From the NCBI GenBank assembly GCA_024734495.1, contig JALMQS010000887.1, forward strand, positions 735,115 through 799,114: a stretch of 64,000 nucleotides of DNA, written 5' to 3'. This document shows positions 40,670 through 53,000 of the stretch, piece by piece (the stretch's first letter is position 1; each line of letters opens with the position of its first letter). The notes below the pieces were generated by a model that was given only the letters and a program-made list of their open reading frames with translations, made no database searches and was not told where the DNA came from. The translations under genes and the position numbers were made by a program. The stretch comes from Forficula auricularia (taxonomy: Eukaryota; Arthropoda; Insecta; Dermaptera; Forficulidae).

Positions 40670-41065
40670 TCAACGAGCGAGTACGAACATCTGCAAGCTG
40701 TCTCGCATATAGGTAAGAAATTTTCTATAATGTCTTTTGTGGGTGGTTATAAAGCTCTTAGAGAAACAATTAGGAGATTTAAAAAATACAATGCCCCAAG
40801 GTCGTACTATATTAATACAATTAGACTCAGCAAGTATTTACTCTATCGTTTCCAGACAACATTGGTCGGTACAACAAGCAACAACAACAACAACAACGAG
40901 TACAACATCTGCAAACTGTCTGCCTGTAGGTAAGAAATTTTCCATAATGTCTTTTGTTGGTGGTTATAAAGTTCTTAGAGAAACAAATAGGAGATTTAAA
41001 AAATACAATGCCCAAGGTCGTACTATATTGATACAACTAGACTCAGCAAGTATTTACTCTATCGA
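40670..41065 (+). repeat. tandem duplication, period 217 bp
   Basis: The segment from the leader (GAGTACRACATCTGCAA) to TATTTACTCTATCG occurs twice in the same orientation, with start codons exactly 217 bases apart and few differences. Confidence 0.9.
40730..40933 (+). pseudogene. first, frame-shifted copy of a duplicated small ORF
   Basis: Reads MSFVGGYKALRETIRRFKKY, then diverges because it has one extra C (GCCCCAAGG) relative to the second copy (GCCCAAGG). Preceded by ATATAGGTAAGAAATTTTC just upstream of the ATG. Confidence 0.45.
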
Positions 41066-41183
41066 GGACACACTTTCCAATTTAGAATTGACTACGCTCT
41101 ACAAAGATGCAGAAAATTCAGACTATGTAGGAATCGAGATCCGAAACACAGTTCGTATAAAAATAATTTTTAAGAAAAAATAA
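40947..41183 (+). CDS. unrecognised small basic protein, second copy (78 aa)
   Basis: ATG at 40947: MSFVGGYKVLRETNRRFKKY, then NAQGRTILIQLDSASIYS and LTTLYKDAENSDYVGIEI, ending in a Lys-rich tail. The tail (after about 41150) lies in the left arm of a foldback element, so the native C-terminus may have been replaced. The ATG again follows CTGTAGGTAAGAAATTTTCC, a splice-donor-like string conserved between copies. No family recognised. It belongs with the neighbouring divergent ORF as part of the unusual block at the gap. Confidence 0.45.
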   Translation: MSFVGGYKVLRETNRRFKKYNAQGRTILIQLDSASIYSIEDTLSNLELTTLYKDAENSDYVGIEIRNTVRIKIIFKKK

Positions 41184-41535
41184 AAACGACTAACGCAACA
41201 AATAAAATACACTAAAAGGTATAAAATAATTATTATCTTATTTAGTTACAACTAAACGACGAAATATTAACATGAAATTACTTTTTGAAGTCGGTGCCAA
41301 ACAAACTATACGTATAAGCGTACCCGCCAAACGTACTAAGTAAGATCCGTCGAGTGCGATTCATAAAAGGTATATGTTTGGCACCAACTTCAAAAAGTAA
41401 TTTCGTGTTAATATTTCGTCGTTTAGTTGTAACTAAATAAGATAATAATTATTTTATACCTTTTAGTGTATTTTATTTGTTGCATTTAATTTTTTGAAGT
41501 CGGTTTTTATTTTTTCTTAAAAATTATTTTTATTT
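41150..41535. mobile_element. foldback element overlapping the 3' end of the small ORF
   Basis: Long inverted arms (about 41150-41310 and 41385-41535) share TAAAATACACTAAAAGGTAT, CGACGAAATATTAACA and CTTTTTGAAGTCGGTGCC, around a short unique loop. The stretch 41480-41500 repeats the TTTTTTGAAGTCGGT motif. Confidence 0.85.
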
Positions 41536-41882
41536 TTCTCTTTTAGTGATGTTATTAATAGTGATCATATCATCAGAACTTGACCAAATTAATATGACAC
41601 CATCCTAAGACACCCCTTTCGGATAAAAAAAGAACCATCGAAATCGGTTCATAAACAAAAAGAGGTTAGGTCTAAACAAACCTAATAAAAAAAGGTCTAA
41701 TACCTATGGAAAAAAAACGAAAAAAATGGGACCAATCGGAAGCTAGACTGGACCCAATGCAAAAAAAATTTTCAAAATCGGTTGACAATTGGCGGAGATA
41801 TGAGGTAACATAGGCACAAAAAAAAAAAATCAGTCGAATAGAGAACCTCCTCCTTTTTTGAAGTCGGTTAAAAAAAGAGAAA
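41536..41882. other. no gene seen
   Basis: AT-rich, with low-complexity poly-A stretches and TTTTTTGAAGTCGGTT copies related to the foldback arms. Confidence 0.5.
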
Positions 41883-42070
41883 ATTCGATACATCCTTCAG
41901 TATCACTACGTCCAAGGGGAAAAGCTGAGCAGGCGGCCAAAAGAATTTGTGCTGTTTATGGACCCAATACAGTATAAAATGCAGCAGCAAAGCGGTGGTT
42001 CCAACGATTCCGTTCCGGTAACATTGACGTAGAAGATGAGACACTCTGGTTTTCAAAAACTGCAATTTTT
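41883..42070 (+). pseudogene. mariner transposase N-terminal fragment
   Basis: Translates to AEQAAKRICAVYGPNTV, a stop, then NAAAKRWFQRFRSGNIDVED, the well-known HTH end of mariner transposases. Degraded and truncated. Confidence 0.8.
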
Positions 42071-42793
42071 TGCAAAAAATCGCATTTTTTCCTTCATAAA
42101 ATGAAAACCACTCATCCTAGAAACTTGATACCTCTTTCATTCTCTAGGAAATTTTATTTACTTGAACATTTACTTGGAACACTTTTTTGGTAAAACTCTT
42201 AGATTTATAGAAATCCAGCATTTTCCATGACAATTTTGTCAACTTCCATCAGTTCACACAAATAAACCACTCATAAAGAGATGCTGCAAACCCTCGATAT
42301 ATTTGGAATTATAACCACTTAATTAAATTAACATTGCTCTGGAAATAAACTATTTTTTTCATTACTCCCTTCATTCTAATTTAAAATATCCAGTACGCAT
42401 TGAGCCAAATAAAAGTACATTGATAAATAGTATATATCTAATATATTCATTTGTTACAGACTAGTTCGAAGGGTGACCTTCATTATTAGTCTTTTTAATT
42501 AGAAAAATTCATGGGTTCAATCCCCGATTTGATATAGGTAAATTCGTTTTGTTGCAATAGTAAGTTGGTCACTCATCAAACGAATTTGCATCAAGCAGAT
42601 GACAACCTCGTAGTATAATTCTCTTTATGACCCTGACTAAAAATGAAATATTAAAAAAAGTGTTGTACATTGTACACCCCTGATTGTCACCCCTTCACAT
42701 ATATTATTTGCCTTTAATTATTTCCTTTAAAAAGAAACATTTTTATTTATATATATATCTATCTATCTATCTCTATTTTTATTATATTTCTAG
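42071..42793. other. AT-rich, with ATCT microsatellite
   Basis: No coding signal and no SPT6 start exon. Contains the recurrent string GCATCAAGCAGATGACAACC (42591-42610) and an (ATCT)n run at about 42758-42775 just before the first SPT6 exon. Confidence 0.5.
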
Positions 42794-42987
42794 ATGATGA
42801 GGAACGTATTAAAGATGAATTAAAAGATTTAATCGATGATAGACCAATAGATGAAAGTGATGATGAAAATTCTGATGGTTCTGAGAGTTCAAAGAAACGA
42901 AAAAAAAGTGATGACGAATTCGATGATCGCCTCGAAGACGAGGATTATGATTTGATTGAAGAAAATTTAGGCGTCAAAGTAGAAAGG
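42794..42987 (+). CDS. Spt6: SPT6 acidic N-terminal exon
   Basis: Acceptor TATATTTCTAG, donor AGG/GTAAGA; enters with two codon bases, leaves in phase 0. Contains [18 protein letters not shown] and [11 protein letters not shown]. It has no start codon; an upstream exon is needed. Confidence 0.92.
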
Positions 42988-45900
42988 GTAAGAGTGATTA
43001 ATTAATTTTTTTATTTCTGTATATTTTACGAATTTTTACCTAATTTTTATTACTCTAATAAATTTCTTTAAGAATCCTTTGCAAGTAATGAAAGAGCTCT
43101 CCAGATTTTGTTAAATAATTAAAAACAATTTATTTTTCTTTATTTTGGATATTACAAAAACGTTTCATCATTAATCAATGCTGTTACTAGATTATGAAGG
43201 CCCTATGCTAGTTCTTAAAATATGAGCTTTCTATTATTATCTATATATATATAATTAAGGTTTTGTCTGTACATTGCTCCAAATCACGCCAAATTTTGGT
43301 TGCACACGTTTCAAGCAAAGTTATGAACGAAAACACCCTCAACAAAATTCCTGTCTGTCTGTCTGTTTCCGTGGCTTCCGCGAAAAGTTGCTCACGATTC
43401 ACGTAAAAACGCCTGAACGGATTATTATGAAATATCATATTTGGATCAGATATCTTCTAACTTACGTTTATTGCTATATAACGTTTTGATATTTTGACCT
43501 TAAAAGGGGATTTGGGGGGCGCACGAATGGAAATCATCAAATAACTCCTAAACTATTAACTCTTCGGCAAATTTTGTAATGACCAAAGTGGTAGGGGATA
43601 TGATTTCTGACAACTTTTGTTAAAAAAAATTCTTCAAAAAAACCACCCAAAAAGGAGGGAGGGTGAAAAAATGTAAATTCTTGCTCTTGGAGTAAACTCA
43701 ACCAAATTTTGTATACATAATCTTTGGCCTATTTTGTAATGACCAAAGTGGTAGGGGATATGATTTCTGACAACTTTTGTTAAAAAAAATTCTTCAAAAA
43801 AACCACCCAAAAAGGAGGGAGGGTGAAAAAATGAAAATTCTTACTATTGGATCAAACTCAACCAAATTTTGTACACATAATCTATGGGCCGCTAGAATTC
43901 TAGAAATTCAAAAACTAGGGTCGGGGTGTGGGGTTGGAATGTGAGGAGGGTGCGTAGTGGGGTGCGGGGGTTCAAAAATGGGGTATGGGGGTTCGAGGGA
44001 TGGGGGTCCAGGGGGCTAGCAAGAGGGCCGCTGAAGGCTGCAGCTAGTTATAAATAAATATTAAACAAACAAGTAGTGTAAGTCATAAATTGATGAAACA
44101 TTTCCGTGATATCCAGAATTAAACAATTTATTATAACTTTTAATAGTTTGGTGCATCCTGGATATCTTATCTTATCTTATCTTATTATATTAAACGAGCA
44201 ATGTTTTATATATATATATATATCCGGTCGGGTTCTCGAAAACGGCTCTAACGATTTGGATGAAATTCACGGGTTAGGAGGGTTTTGTTGACATTCGATC
44301 TGTCACGGTCTCATCTTCGGCTAAGTTGTTTTTGATGGGTTTTTTGTTAATTGAAATAATTATTCACAGCTGGTTGTCTCGATAAAAATGTATAATTACA
44401 TTTTTATTCAATTTCCTTTTAATGAATAATTGTTTTTTTAATTTTATATCCCACAATAAGATCATTATAATTATTATTATATATTAAAAGTTGGGAAATT
44501 TAATTGATTAAAAATCGAGTTTTAAATCCCTCAAGTGTATTTTTCTGTATTAGAATTTGGCAATTTAAGTGATGAACTCAAAAATTGTTATTTAATTAGA
44601 AAAAAATTATTATACGGTATTTATTTATATACCTATACATATATACACATAATCTGTGGGCCACTACAAGACTTAAAATGCAAAAACTGGGTGAGGGGCG
44701 GGGGCGAGGGTGGGGGAGGTGTGGGGGGTGGAGGGGTGCAGGAGGTAGGGTGAAGTGGTGGTGGTCCGGGGGGCGAAGGTGGGGGTTCGGGGATTAATAT
44801 ATAGCTTTTAACTGAAGCAAAAAGTTACCGAGCATCGCTCGGTGGCTCCAGGTACTGTTTATGTATAATGGAAAATGAATCAAATTCAAAATTTGATTTA
44901 TCTTCCATTACAATTAAACAATTTAATTGTTTTTATTTAACAAAATTAAGAAGCAAACAACAACATCTCCTGAATTTTACATGTCATTCCTACTTGACCT
45001 GTACCTGTTATCAGTTGTGGTCCGTAATTTTTCGAAGTAGGCCTTTGATAATAATTTTTCCATCTCTCTTACTCAATCGATATCTCTTTTTTAACTTGAT
45101 AAAATTAATGTTATTTAATTTTTGAATTTTAGAAACGTTTCAAAAGACTTAAAAGAATGCAAGAAGAGGAATCGGAGGAAGAACATGAAGATCAGGTCGA
45201 GGAAGAACGTGATAAAATCGCAAATGAACTTTTCGTTGGTTCTGATAACGTAAGTATATAAAAATAATATCATAATCCATCTATATTTTTCTGTGTTTGT
45301 TTTAATCATTTACGTTTTGTTTAGTTTTAATTAATAACTATTAACAAGATCTTATGTTCATTGTATATTTTTATTTATTTAAATCAAAAATTAATTTATC
45401 TGTGTTGAATATTTTATTTAAATCATCTTAAATGTTGTGCTGCGTTTTGTTTGTGTCATATCATACTAATTTTTTTTTTTTTAATTTTTTTTCTCAACTC
45501 ACTACCATCATCGCAGGAGAGAGACGAAATAGTACGTATTTCATTTGAATCATTTTACAACAAATCATGTTTCATTTTTCTAACACATAATTATGGATAT
45601 TTATTAATTATTCTATTTGTTTTGTAAAGGACGAAGAAAGGGCTTCTGAAAAAGGCAGTAGATTAGATGTGGATCGTTATGGAGACGAAGAAGAAGATGA
45701 ATATTCAGATGAAGATAATTTCATTGTTGATGATGATGGGAATCCTCTTGCAGATAAACGTAAAAAAAGGAAGCCAATTTTTACTGATGCGTAAGTACTT
45801 TGTTTATTATTTTTACTTTACCATACAGGGAGTGGGGGTGTAGGGTCAAAAAATGAAAATCTATGCCATTTAACAAACTCAACCAAATTTTGTATACATA

Positions 45901-46985
45901 ATCAGTGGGACCCCAGAAGTCTAAAAATGCAAAAACTAACCGCCCAAAATGGGGGAGTAGGGTCAAAAAATGAAAATCTTGGCCATTTACCATACTCAAC
46001 CAAATTTTGTATACATAATCAGTGCAACACCAGAAAAATAAAAATGCAAAAAACTAACCCCCCCCCCCCCCACGAAAACTCTTGGTCAGTTCTTTTTCAA
46101 AAAATTATTTTATACCTATTTGTTATCGATTAATAACATATTAAAAATTCAGATTTTTAATTTAACTTTGCCTTAATGTCCGAGCAACCTTATTTTATAT
46201 GAATAATTGAATAGAGTTCTTAAAAAACAAACATTAGTAACACAACGTTTCGCTTGAAATTTTCCGTTTTTTAACGATAAAGATGTAGTTACTTTTATTA
46301 TTATTATGATTATTTGAGTTATGACACTTTCTCAGCACAAGTGCTAGTAAACTTTCACCTACCCCTGTTGTTCTTATGGAGTTAGACTGGACGCTGTGGA
46401 AGGGAATTCTCCCTTGCCCACAGTTACTCTTCTTTCCTGTTCATTTAATCGTTAGTAATCTTCTTACTATATAGTACGGTCTGTAAAAAGACAGCCTTTT
46501 TTTGAACGAGAGGTGTTATTTCGTCTGATTATCCCTAGCGATCTGATGTTCTTTTTCAAGTTGTTGCTGGACACTTATTATGATATTTATTATTTTTCTA
46601 TTAAAAGCAAATACATTTTAAAATGTGTCATTGAAAACGTTGAGTTATTAATAAAGTATTAAGAACTGAGTTCAATTAATTACATTAAATAAATATGAAA
46701 GATATAACTTTGCTTGTTGTAATAGATTCAAATTTACAAGAAAATCAATAAGTTGGTGTCATCTAGCGAATCCGATGGAATGGAACATTTTTAATTTCTT
46801 CAGATGTCAGAGTGGTTGTTTCTTTCGGGCCTGGGAATCGAACCCGAGTGCTGCAGTAACAGCAATCCGGGCCATCTGACTCCTCCCTGCGGGATGCAAA
46901 CCTCTCTGATATATGTACAAGCATAAAATATTGCACTCAAAGATTGTTATCTTAATTTGTGAAATTTCGCGATATAGTGACTTCT

Positions 46986-47023
<38 letters not shown>

Positions 47024-50000
47024 ATAATGATGAGAGAAGGAGTTACACCAAAAAAGGTGCAACCCCTAAAGGCCTGGGTTGGCCCCTCCATCGTGAAAAG
47101 AAGAAGAAAGAATTTTATGGGTTGGGCGGGGGTCGAAGGTATCTGTGGATACGGGTCTTAAATAGCTGAAGGTTATAAGTCGCGGGAAAGATGGTAGCAG
47201 GGAGCGAGTTCCAGTCTCTGGAGGTCAAAGGGATAAAAGAGTTGGCGAAAGCGCTTGTTCGAATTTTATCCAATTTGACAGCGAAGGGGTGCTGAGCGTT
47301 AGAAAACCGCGTGTTTCGCGTAAAGAGGGCATTAGGTGGGATAATTGATTTCAGCTCGACTGAACAGACACCGTGATAGTATCTGTAGTACAGGGAAAGG
47401 GCAGAAACGGTTCTTCGGTGAGCCAGGGAGTCGAGTGAGTTGGTTAGAGCCGGTTCTCCTATTAGTTTAATTGCTCGCTTCTGAATTGCATCCAGTGTGG
47501 CAAGAGAATGCTTGGAGGCACCCCTCCACAGATGAGAGCCATATTCGAGACAGGGACGAATTTGAGCCTTATACAGCATAAGAAGTTGACTGGGAGTATA
47601 ACAGCGTCTAGACCTAAATAGGAGACCAAGCTTGCGCGCTGCAGCTTTAGCAGTGGTTGAGATATGGTCATTCCATGAAAGGTCAGACCCTAGAGTTACG
47701 CCTAGCATTGAAATTTTATCCCTGAATTCTAGTGAGTTTGAGTCGAATGATATGTTTGGGAGGTTTCTGTCGACGCGCCTAGAAATAAGGCAACACTGAG
47801 TTTTCCCTGCATTGAAGTTAACTAAGTTTTGGGATCCCCAGTTTTTAAGTTTGCATAAGTCTAAATTAATTGAAGAGGCAATGTCTGCACGGTTTTGCGA
47901 TGTAGGGGCGTTATGTAGGGTGCTGTCATCTGCGTAACAATGTACCGGATTGGAGGGCAAGTTTAGAAGGTCGTTGATATAGATAAGAAAAAGCGTAGGG
48001 GAGATAACCGATCCCTGAGGAACTCCAGCGTTGGTGTGGAAGGGGGAAGATGATATTCCATCGATGACAACCTTAATACTACGGTCTGAAAGAAAACTTT
48101 CGAGCAACTTACAGAGTTTCGGTGCAAGGCCGACGGAGGTCAATTTGGCAAGAAGATTTTTGTGCCAGACCATATCGAAGGCTTTTGAAATGTCTAAAGC
48201 TACCGCGAGGGTCTCATTCCCGGCCTCCAAGGTTTTGTTCCAGATATGAGTTACATATGCTAGGATGTCACCTGTCGACCGGGATTGCCTGAAGCCGTAT
48301 TGCCTATCGTGGATAAATTTATTTGACTCTAAGTGTCGTAGAACTTGCTCGTTGATGGCCTTTTCCATAATTTTGGATAAGACAGAAGTGATCGCTATAG
48401 GTCGATAGTTTTTTATGTTGGAAGAATCGCCTTTTTCTTAATTGGTTGGATTCTGGCTAGTTTCCAGAGCTTCCGGAAATATTCCAGAGTTATAGGAGAG
48501 ATTGTATAATTTGGATAGTATAGGAGCAAGTTCAGGGGCACATTTTTTAATGAGAATGGCAGGGATATCGTCGGGGCCAGCAGAAGAGTTGTTCTTTAGA
48601 TTCTGGATGATCTTTAGAATTGCTGGTATCCTGAAAACAGTATCTGACATTATATTAGTACTGGGGGTGTATGTGGGTGGTTCAAGCCCTTTGTCGTCCA
48701 GGTTTGAGTTGGACGCGAAATATGAGGCAAAAGCTTCGGCTTTGTCGGGGGCGTCAATGGCTATCAAGTTGTCGGAGAGATTGAGAGGTGGAAATGATGA
48801 GTTTGTAAAATTTCTTTTTACATACTTATCAAGGACATCATTAAACATATAGCCATGCCATATAATTTAGAATAAAGGTTTGAGTGTTTCTGAATTTTAA
48901 AGAGATTCCAAAATTCGAATGGGAATGTAATGACTTTTCCTAATTTAATATGAAAGATATTTGCTGATGGTAATAGATTCAAATTTACAAGAAAATCATA
49001 GAGTTGGTGTCATCTTTAAATCCGATGAATGGAATATTTTTAATTATATGTCAGGGGGGTTGTTTTTCACCGGGATTGCTGTTACTGGCACTCTGGTTCG
49101 ATTCCCGAGGGGATGAAAAACAACCCCTCTGACATACTCAATTAATATTATTCATCGATTTTCAACCATCAGATTTTCTTATTAAATAAATAAAAACCCT
49201 AAGTTTTTTGGGGAAATGAATACATATAACTTGTAAATTTCAAGTTAATATCTTATTTAGTTTAAGAGCTACAATAGTCTGTCAGATAGATAAACATTTT
49301 AGCAACACAGATCCATTTTACTTTTAAACGGAACTAAAATATACTTGTATTAATTTTCAAGAACATTGAAAATTTTGTTTTAAAATAAACTTTTCAAATC
49401 GAAACCGCGCCTAGTGGTAGAATGTAATTGTCGAAGTGTTGTGTATTTCAATATACATATAAAGAATTTTTAAATAATTTATTCAAAATCTATAGACCTT
49501 TTAAAGTAATTTCTCGAATTTTATTTTTTTACTTTTTATGACTATTTCCTAAAACTTTTTTTAAAATAATTAAAAACTATAAGTTTGTTTTTTAAATAAT
49601 ATTAAATAAGTTGAATATAATTTTTTAAAGATATAATTAATTAAATTTTATTAATTAAAAGTTTTTGTTCTGGTTGTTCTGATTGACCATCTTCAGTAGA
49701 ACTGAAAATTGAAACATTTTTTAAAATAATTAATTAAAATCAAAAATTATTATTTCAGATGGATTCGCTAAACGATTTGGATTGACACCAGAAAATTTCG
49801 GTGAAAATTTACGGGATAATTATCAAAGACATGAAGTTGAACAAGAACCTACTGAACCATCAGAAGTTGCTAAGGAGTATATTTCACCGTAAGTTTCTAC
49901 TTGCTTTATTTGACATTCATTTTAGATTTTTTAATATATTTATAAAATTAATAATTTAATGAATTTTTTAGGAAATTTTCAAATGTAGATGACATTCTAA

Positions 50001-53000
50001 GAGCTGGCAAATTTATGGTAGCGAAACAAATCTCTCGGGATCCGTTGGTGAGGCGTTGTGTTAGGGAAGCTTACTTTGAAAGAGCTAAACTAATTGTTAA
50101 ACCGACTAAAAGGGGTATCAAAGAAATTGACGAGAATCATCCTTGCTATAGGTATGTCAATTATTTATTATTCTTATTATTTTTATAAAATTCCATAAAT
50201 AAATGTTTTACCAATCTTTTATAAAAAACAATCTAGAATACGTTTATTTAAAAGCCAAACGTTTCTGGAGAATTTCTCCCATTGTCATTGGAACAATTTT
50301 TTCAAAAAAGAAAAAAAAATTGCTTTTCTCTAAAATTTAGAAAAAGAACACTAAGATATTAAATATTTTTATAAATAGACAATTGTAAAGATTGTCTTGG
50401 TGACCAGATTACCTTTAAATAAAAATAAAAATATTTATGAAAATTTATTTTTCTCTAAAATTTTTTATAAACATTTGAAAAACGAAATTTTTAGAGAAAA
50501 ATAAATTTTCATAAATATTTATATTTTTTTTTTTTTTTTTGGCTTTTCGGCCTTTCTAGCCATAAGCCTAATTACGATACTAGTTATATTTTTTAAATTT
50601 GTCTCTACCCCTGGGGTCAGATTTTAGCTGGATGCCTCGAGTCAGATTCGAAGCCTCGGTTAGCTCGCTGTCATGCTACCGCGTAGCCTATCTGACCCCC
50701 CCATTTATATTTTTATTTAAAGTAGTTGTTTCGCGACAATACTAGCAAAAAGTTAATGGTAGAGTATATAGAACAGACAATAAGGATTTATAGTTCATAA
50801 GCCCAAAACTTTTTGCTCTTTATGTACCAATTCTAGCCAATCCCGTGCTCGTTTGACAAATCTGGCACCATTGTAAGAGATTGAATATTTTTATATTAAT
50901 ATGACAGATAAAATACATTTTAAAGATCGATTTATTTCTATAAAAATCTTTTTGTTATTTTTTAACAAATGTAATCTACACCTACTTTACACCTTATGAA
51001 AATTATAATTTTGAAAAAATCTAGCGCATGCGCGCTTTATATATCTTTCGCTGGTTAAATAAATGCGCTTTGTTTTGCAAATTGTTTTAGTGTAAATTTT
51101 TTTTTATACATTTTTCATTATTTATTCATTATTATCTGAGAAACTGTGTTGTAACTATGAATCAAAATTGTCTTAAAATATGTATTGGTTATTGTTTAAT
51201 GTTGGTTTAGTTTTTTATAAAAATGGTAAGAAGGGTTTCTTAATTATAATTAAATATGTATGTAAATTTTCCGATATCCCGTATAGTGCAATGTTAAAGA
51301 GCCTGAAAAACTCGATTTTTAAAATTAAAATATCTCCGGAACTGTATTGTTCATAAATTTCGTTTTGCCACCAATCGATGCAGAAGTATTTAAATAATAA
51401 TCTGTCTAAATTTCAAAAAAATCCTAAGAAAACGGAACAACTACCTTAAAGGTAATCTGGTCACCAAGACAATCTGTACATTGTCTATTTATAAAAATAT
51501 TTAATATCTTAGTGTTGCTTTCTAAATTTTAAAGAAAGCAATTTTTTTCTTTTTTTGAAAAAATTGTTCCATTGATAAAAGGAGAAATTCTCCCGAAACG
51601 TTTGGCTTTTGAATAAACGTATACTAGATTGTTTTTTATAAAAGATTTGTATTTTTTTCATTTATATAAACAATCAATAAATTTTTTTTTTGCTAATTTC
51701 AGTCTTAAATATGTGAAAAATAAACCCGTGAAGGATCTCAAAGGGGATGAATTCCTTAAATTATCCATCGCTCAATCTGATAATCTTCTTAATGTAGAAC
51801 TCAGCGAGCATATTGATGGACTGATGGCCCCCAGCTACATCGAGGAAGCAAAACAATTATATCAAAGGGATGAATTTAGTAAAACAGTCCAAGAATGGAA
51901 TAATTTAAGAACTGAAATCGTTGAGCTTGCAATTCAAAAATTATTAATTCCTGATTTGAAAAAAGAACTTCACATTACTTTAATGTCAGAAGCAAGAGAA
52001 TGTGTTCTAAAAACCTGTTGCCGAAAGCTTTATAATTGGCTCAAGGTTTCCCCTTTTGTGACTGAATTTCCTGATGAAGATGAAGAAGAATGGGATACAA
52101 GCAAAGGCCTCCGTGTTATGGGCCTTGCCTTTGTTCCCGATTATAGTCAAGCAGCATTTACTGTATTAATAGGTCCAGACGGCGAATATGTCGATCATCT
52201 TAAACTTCCCTATATTCTTAAAAGGAAAAATTCTTTTAGAGAAGAAGAAAAGGCTCAAAAGGTTTGTTGTTATATATATAGTTCTTCATTTGTTTTCATA
52301 CTTTTTACACTCATATAGATATTCATTCATCCGAACCTATATTATTATATTGTACTAATCAATTATATATAAGTACAGTGAAACCCCTCAAATCCGAATC
52401 CCGGAAATTCGAAATCCCGGGAAATCCAAATGCAAAAACGAGAAATTTATTTATTTAGTCATAAAACAATTATGTATATATTCTACATTATAACTTTATT
52501 TTACATAATTAGTTGAAAAATTAACAAAGAGGTACAGTTACCATACCTAACAAAGTGTAAATGTGTCTACATACTTATGTCATCCAGGATTGAAAAACGG
52601 TAAAAGTTGGTTATTGAAATTCTTTAGGTTAATCACTTTGCAAAAACAATGAAATAATAATAGAAACTCACAAAATATCACTTAATCTTTCACTTGATAT
52701 CAGTTATCTTCAATTGTCGAAGCTGCTTTCGGCTAATCCGAACAGGCTACAGCCCCAATTAATTCTGATTTGAGGGGTTTCACTGTATCTTCTTATTTTA
52801 CATTTGTATTCTTAATAAAAACATCTCATTATTAATTCATTTTCATAGATTTTACACTCATACATTTTTAAATTAATTTATCTGAATTTATTTTAAAATA
52901 CTTATCATTTTTAAATAATTAACTTTTTAATGAATGTCTCTGTTGAGTGTAATATCTAAGAAAACAAATGAATAAGGAAATGTTTTTATTGACAATATCA

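Larger units (their letters stand above)
50215..51650. mobile_element. foldback element interrupted by another transposon, in SPT6 intron
   Basis: Arms 50215-50405 and 51448-51650 are inverted copies (GGTGACCAGATTACCTTTAA, GAAACGTTTGGCTTTTGA, TTTTATAAAAGAT-like ends). Between them lie a tRNA-like SINE and a 730-bp terminal-repeat element. Confidence 0.88.

Noticed and set aside
47115..48368. Reverse transcriptase as a host gene or telomerase
   Set aside because: It has a poly-A tail, 5' truncation and related copies at 17712, 27205 and 54664, so it is a LINE.
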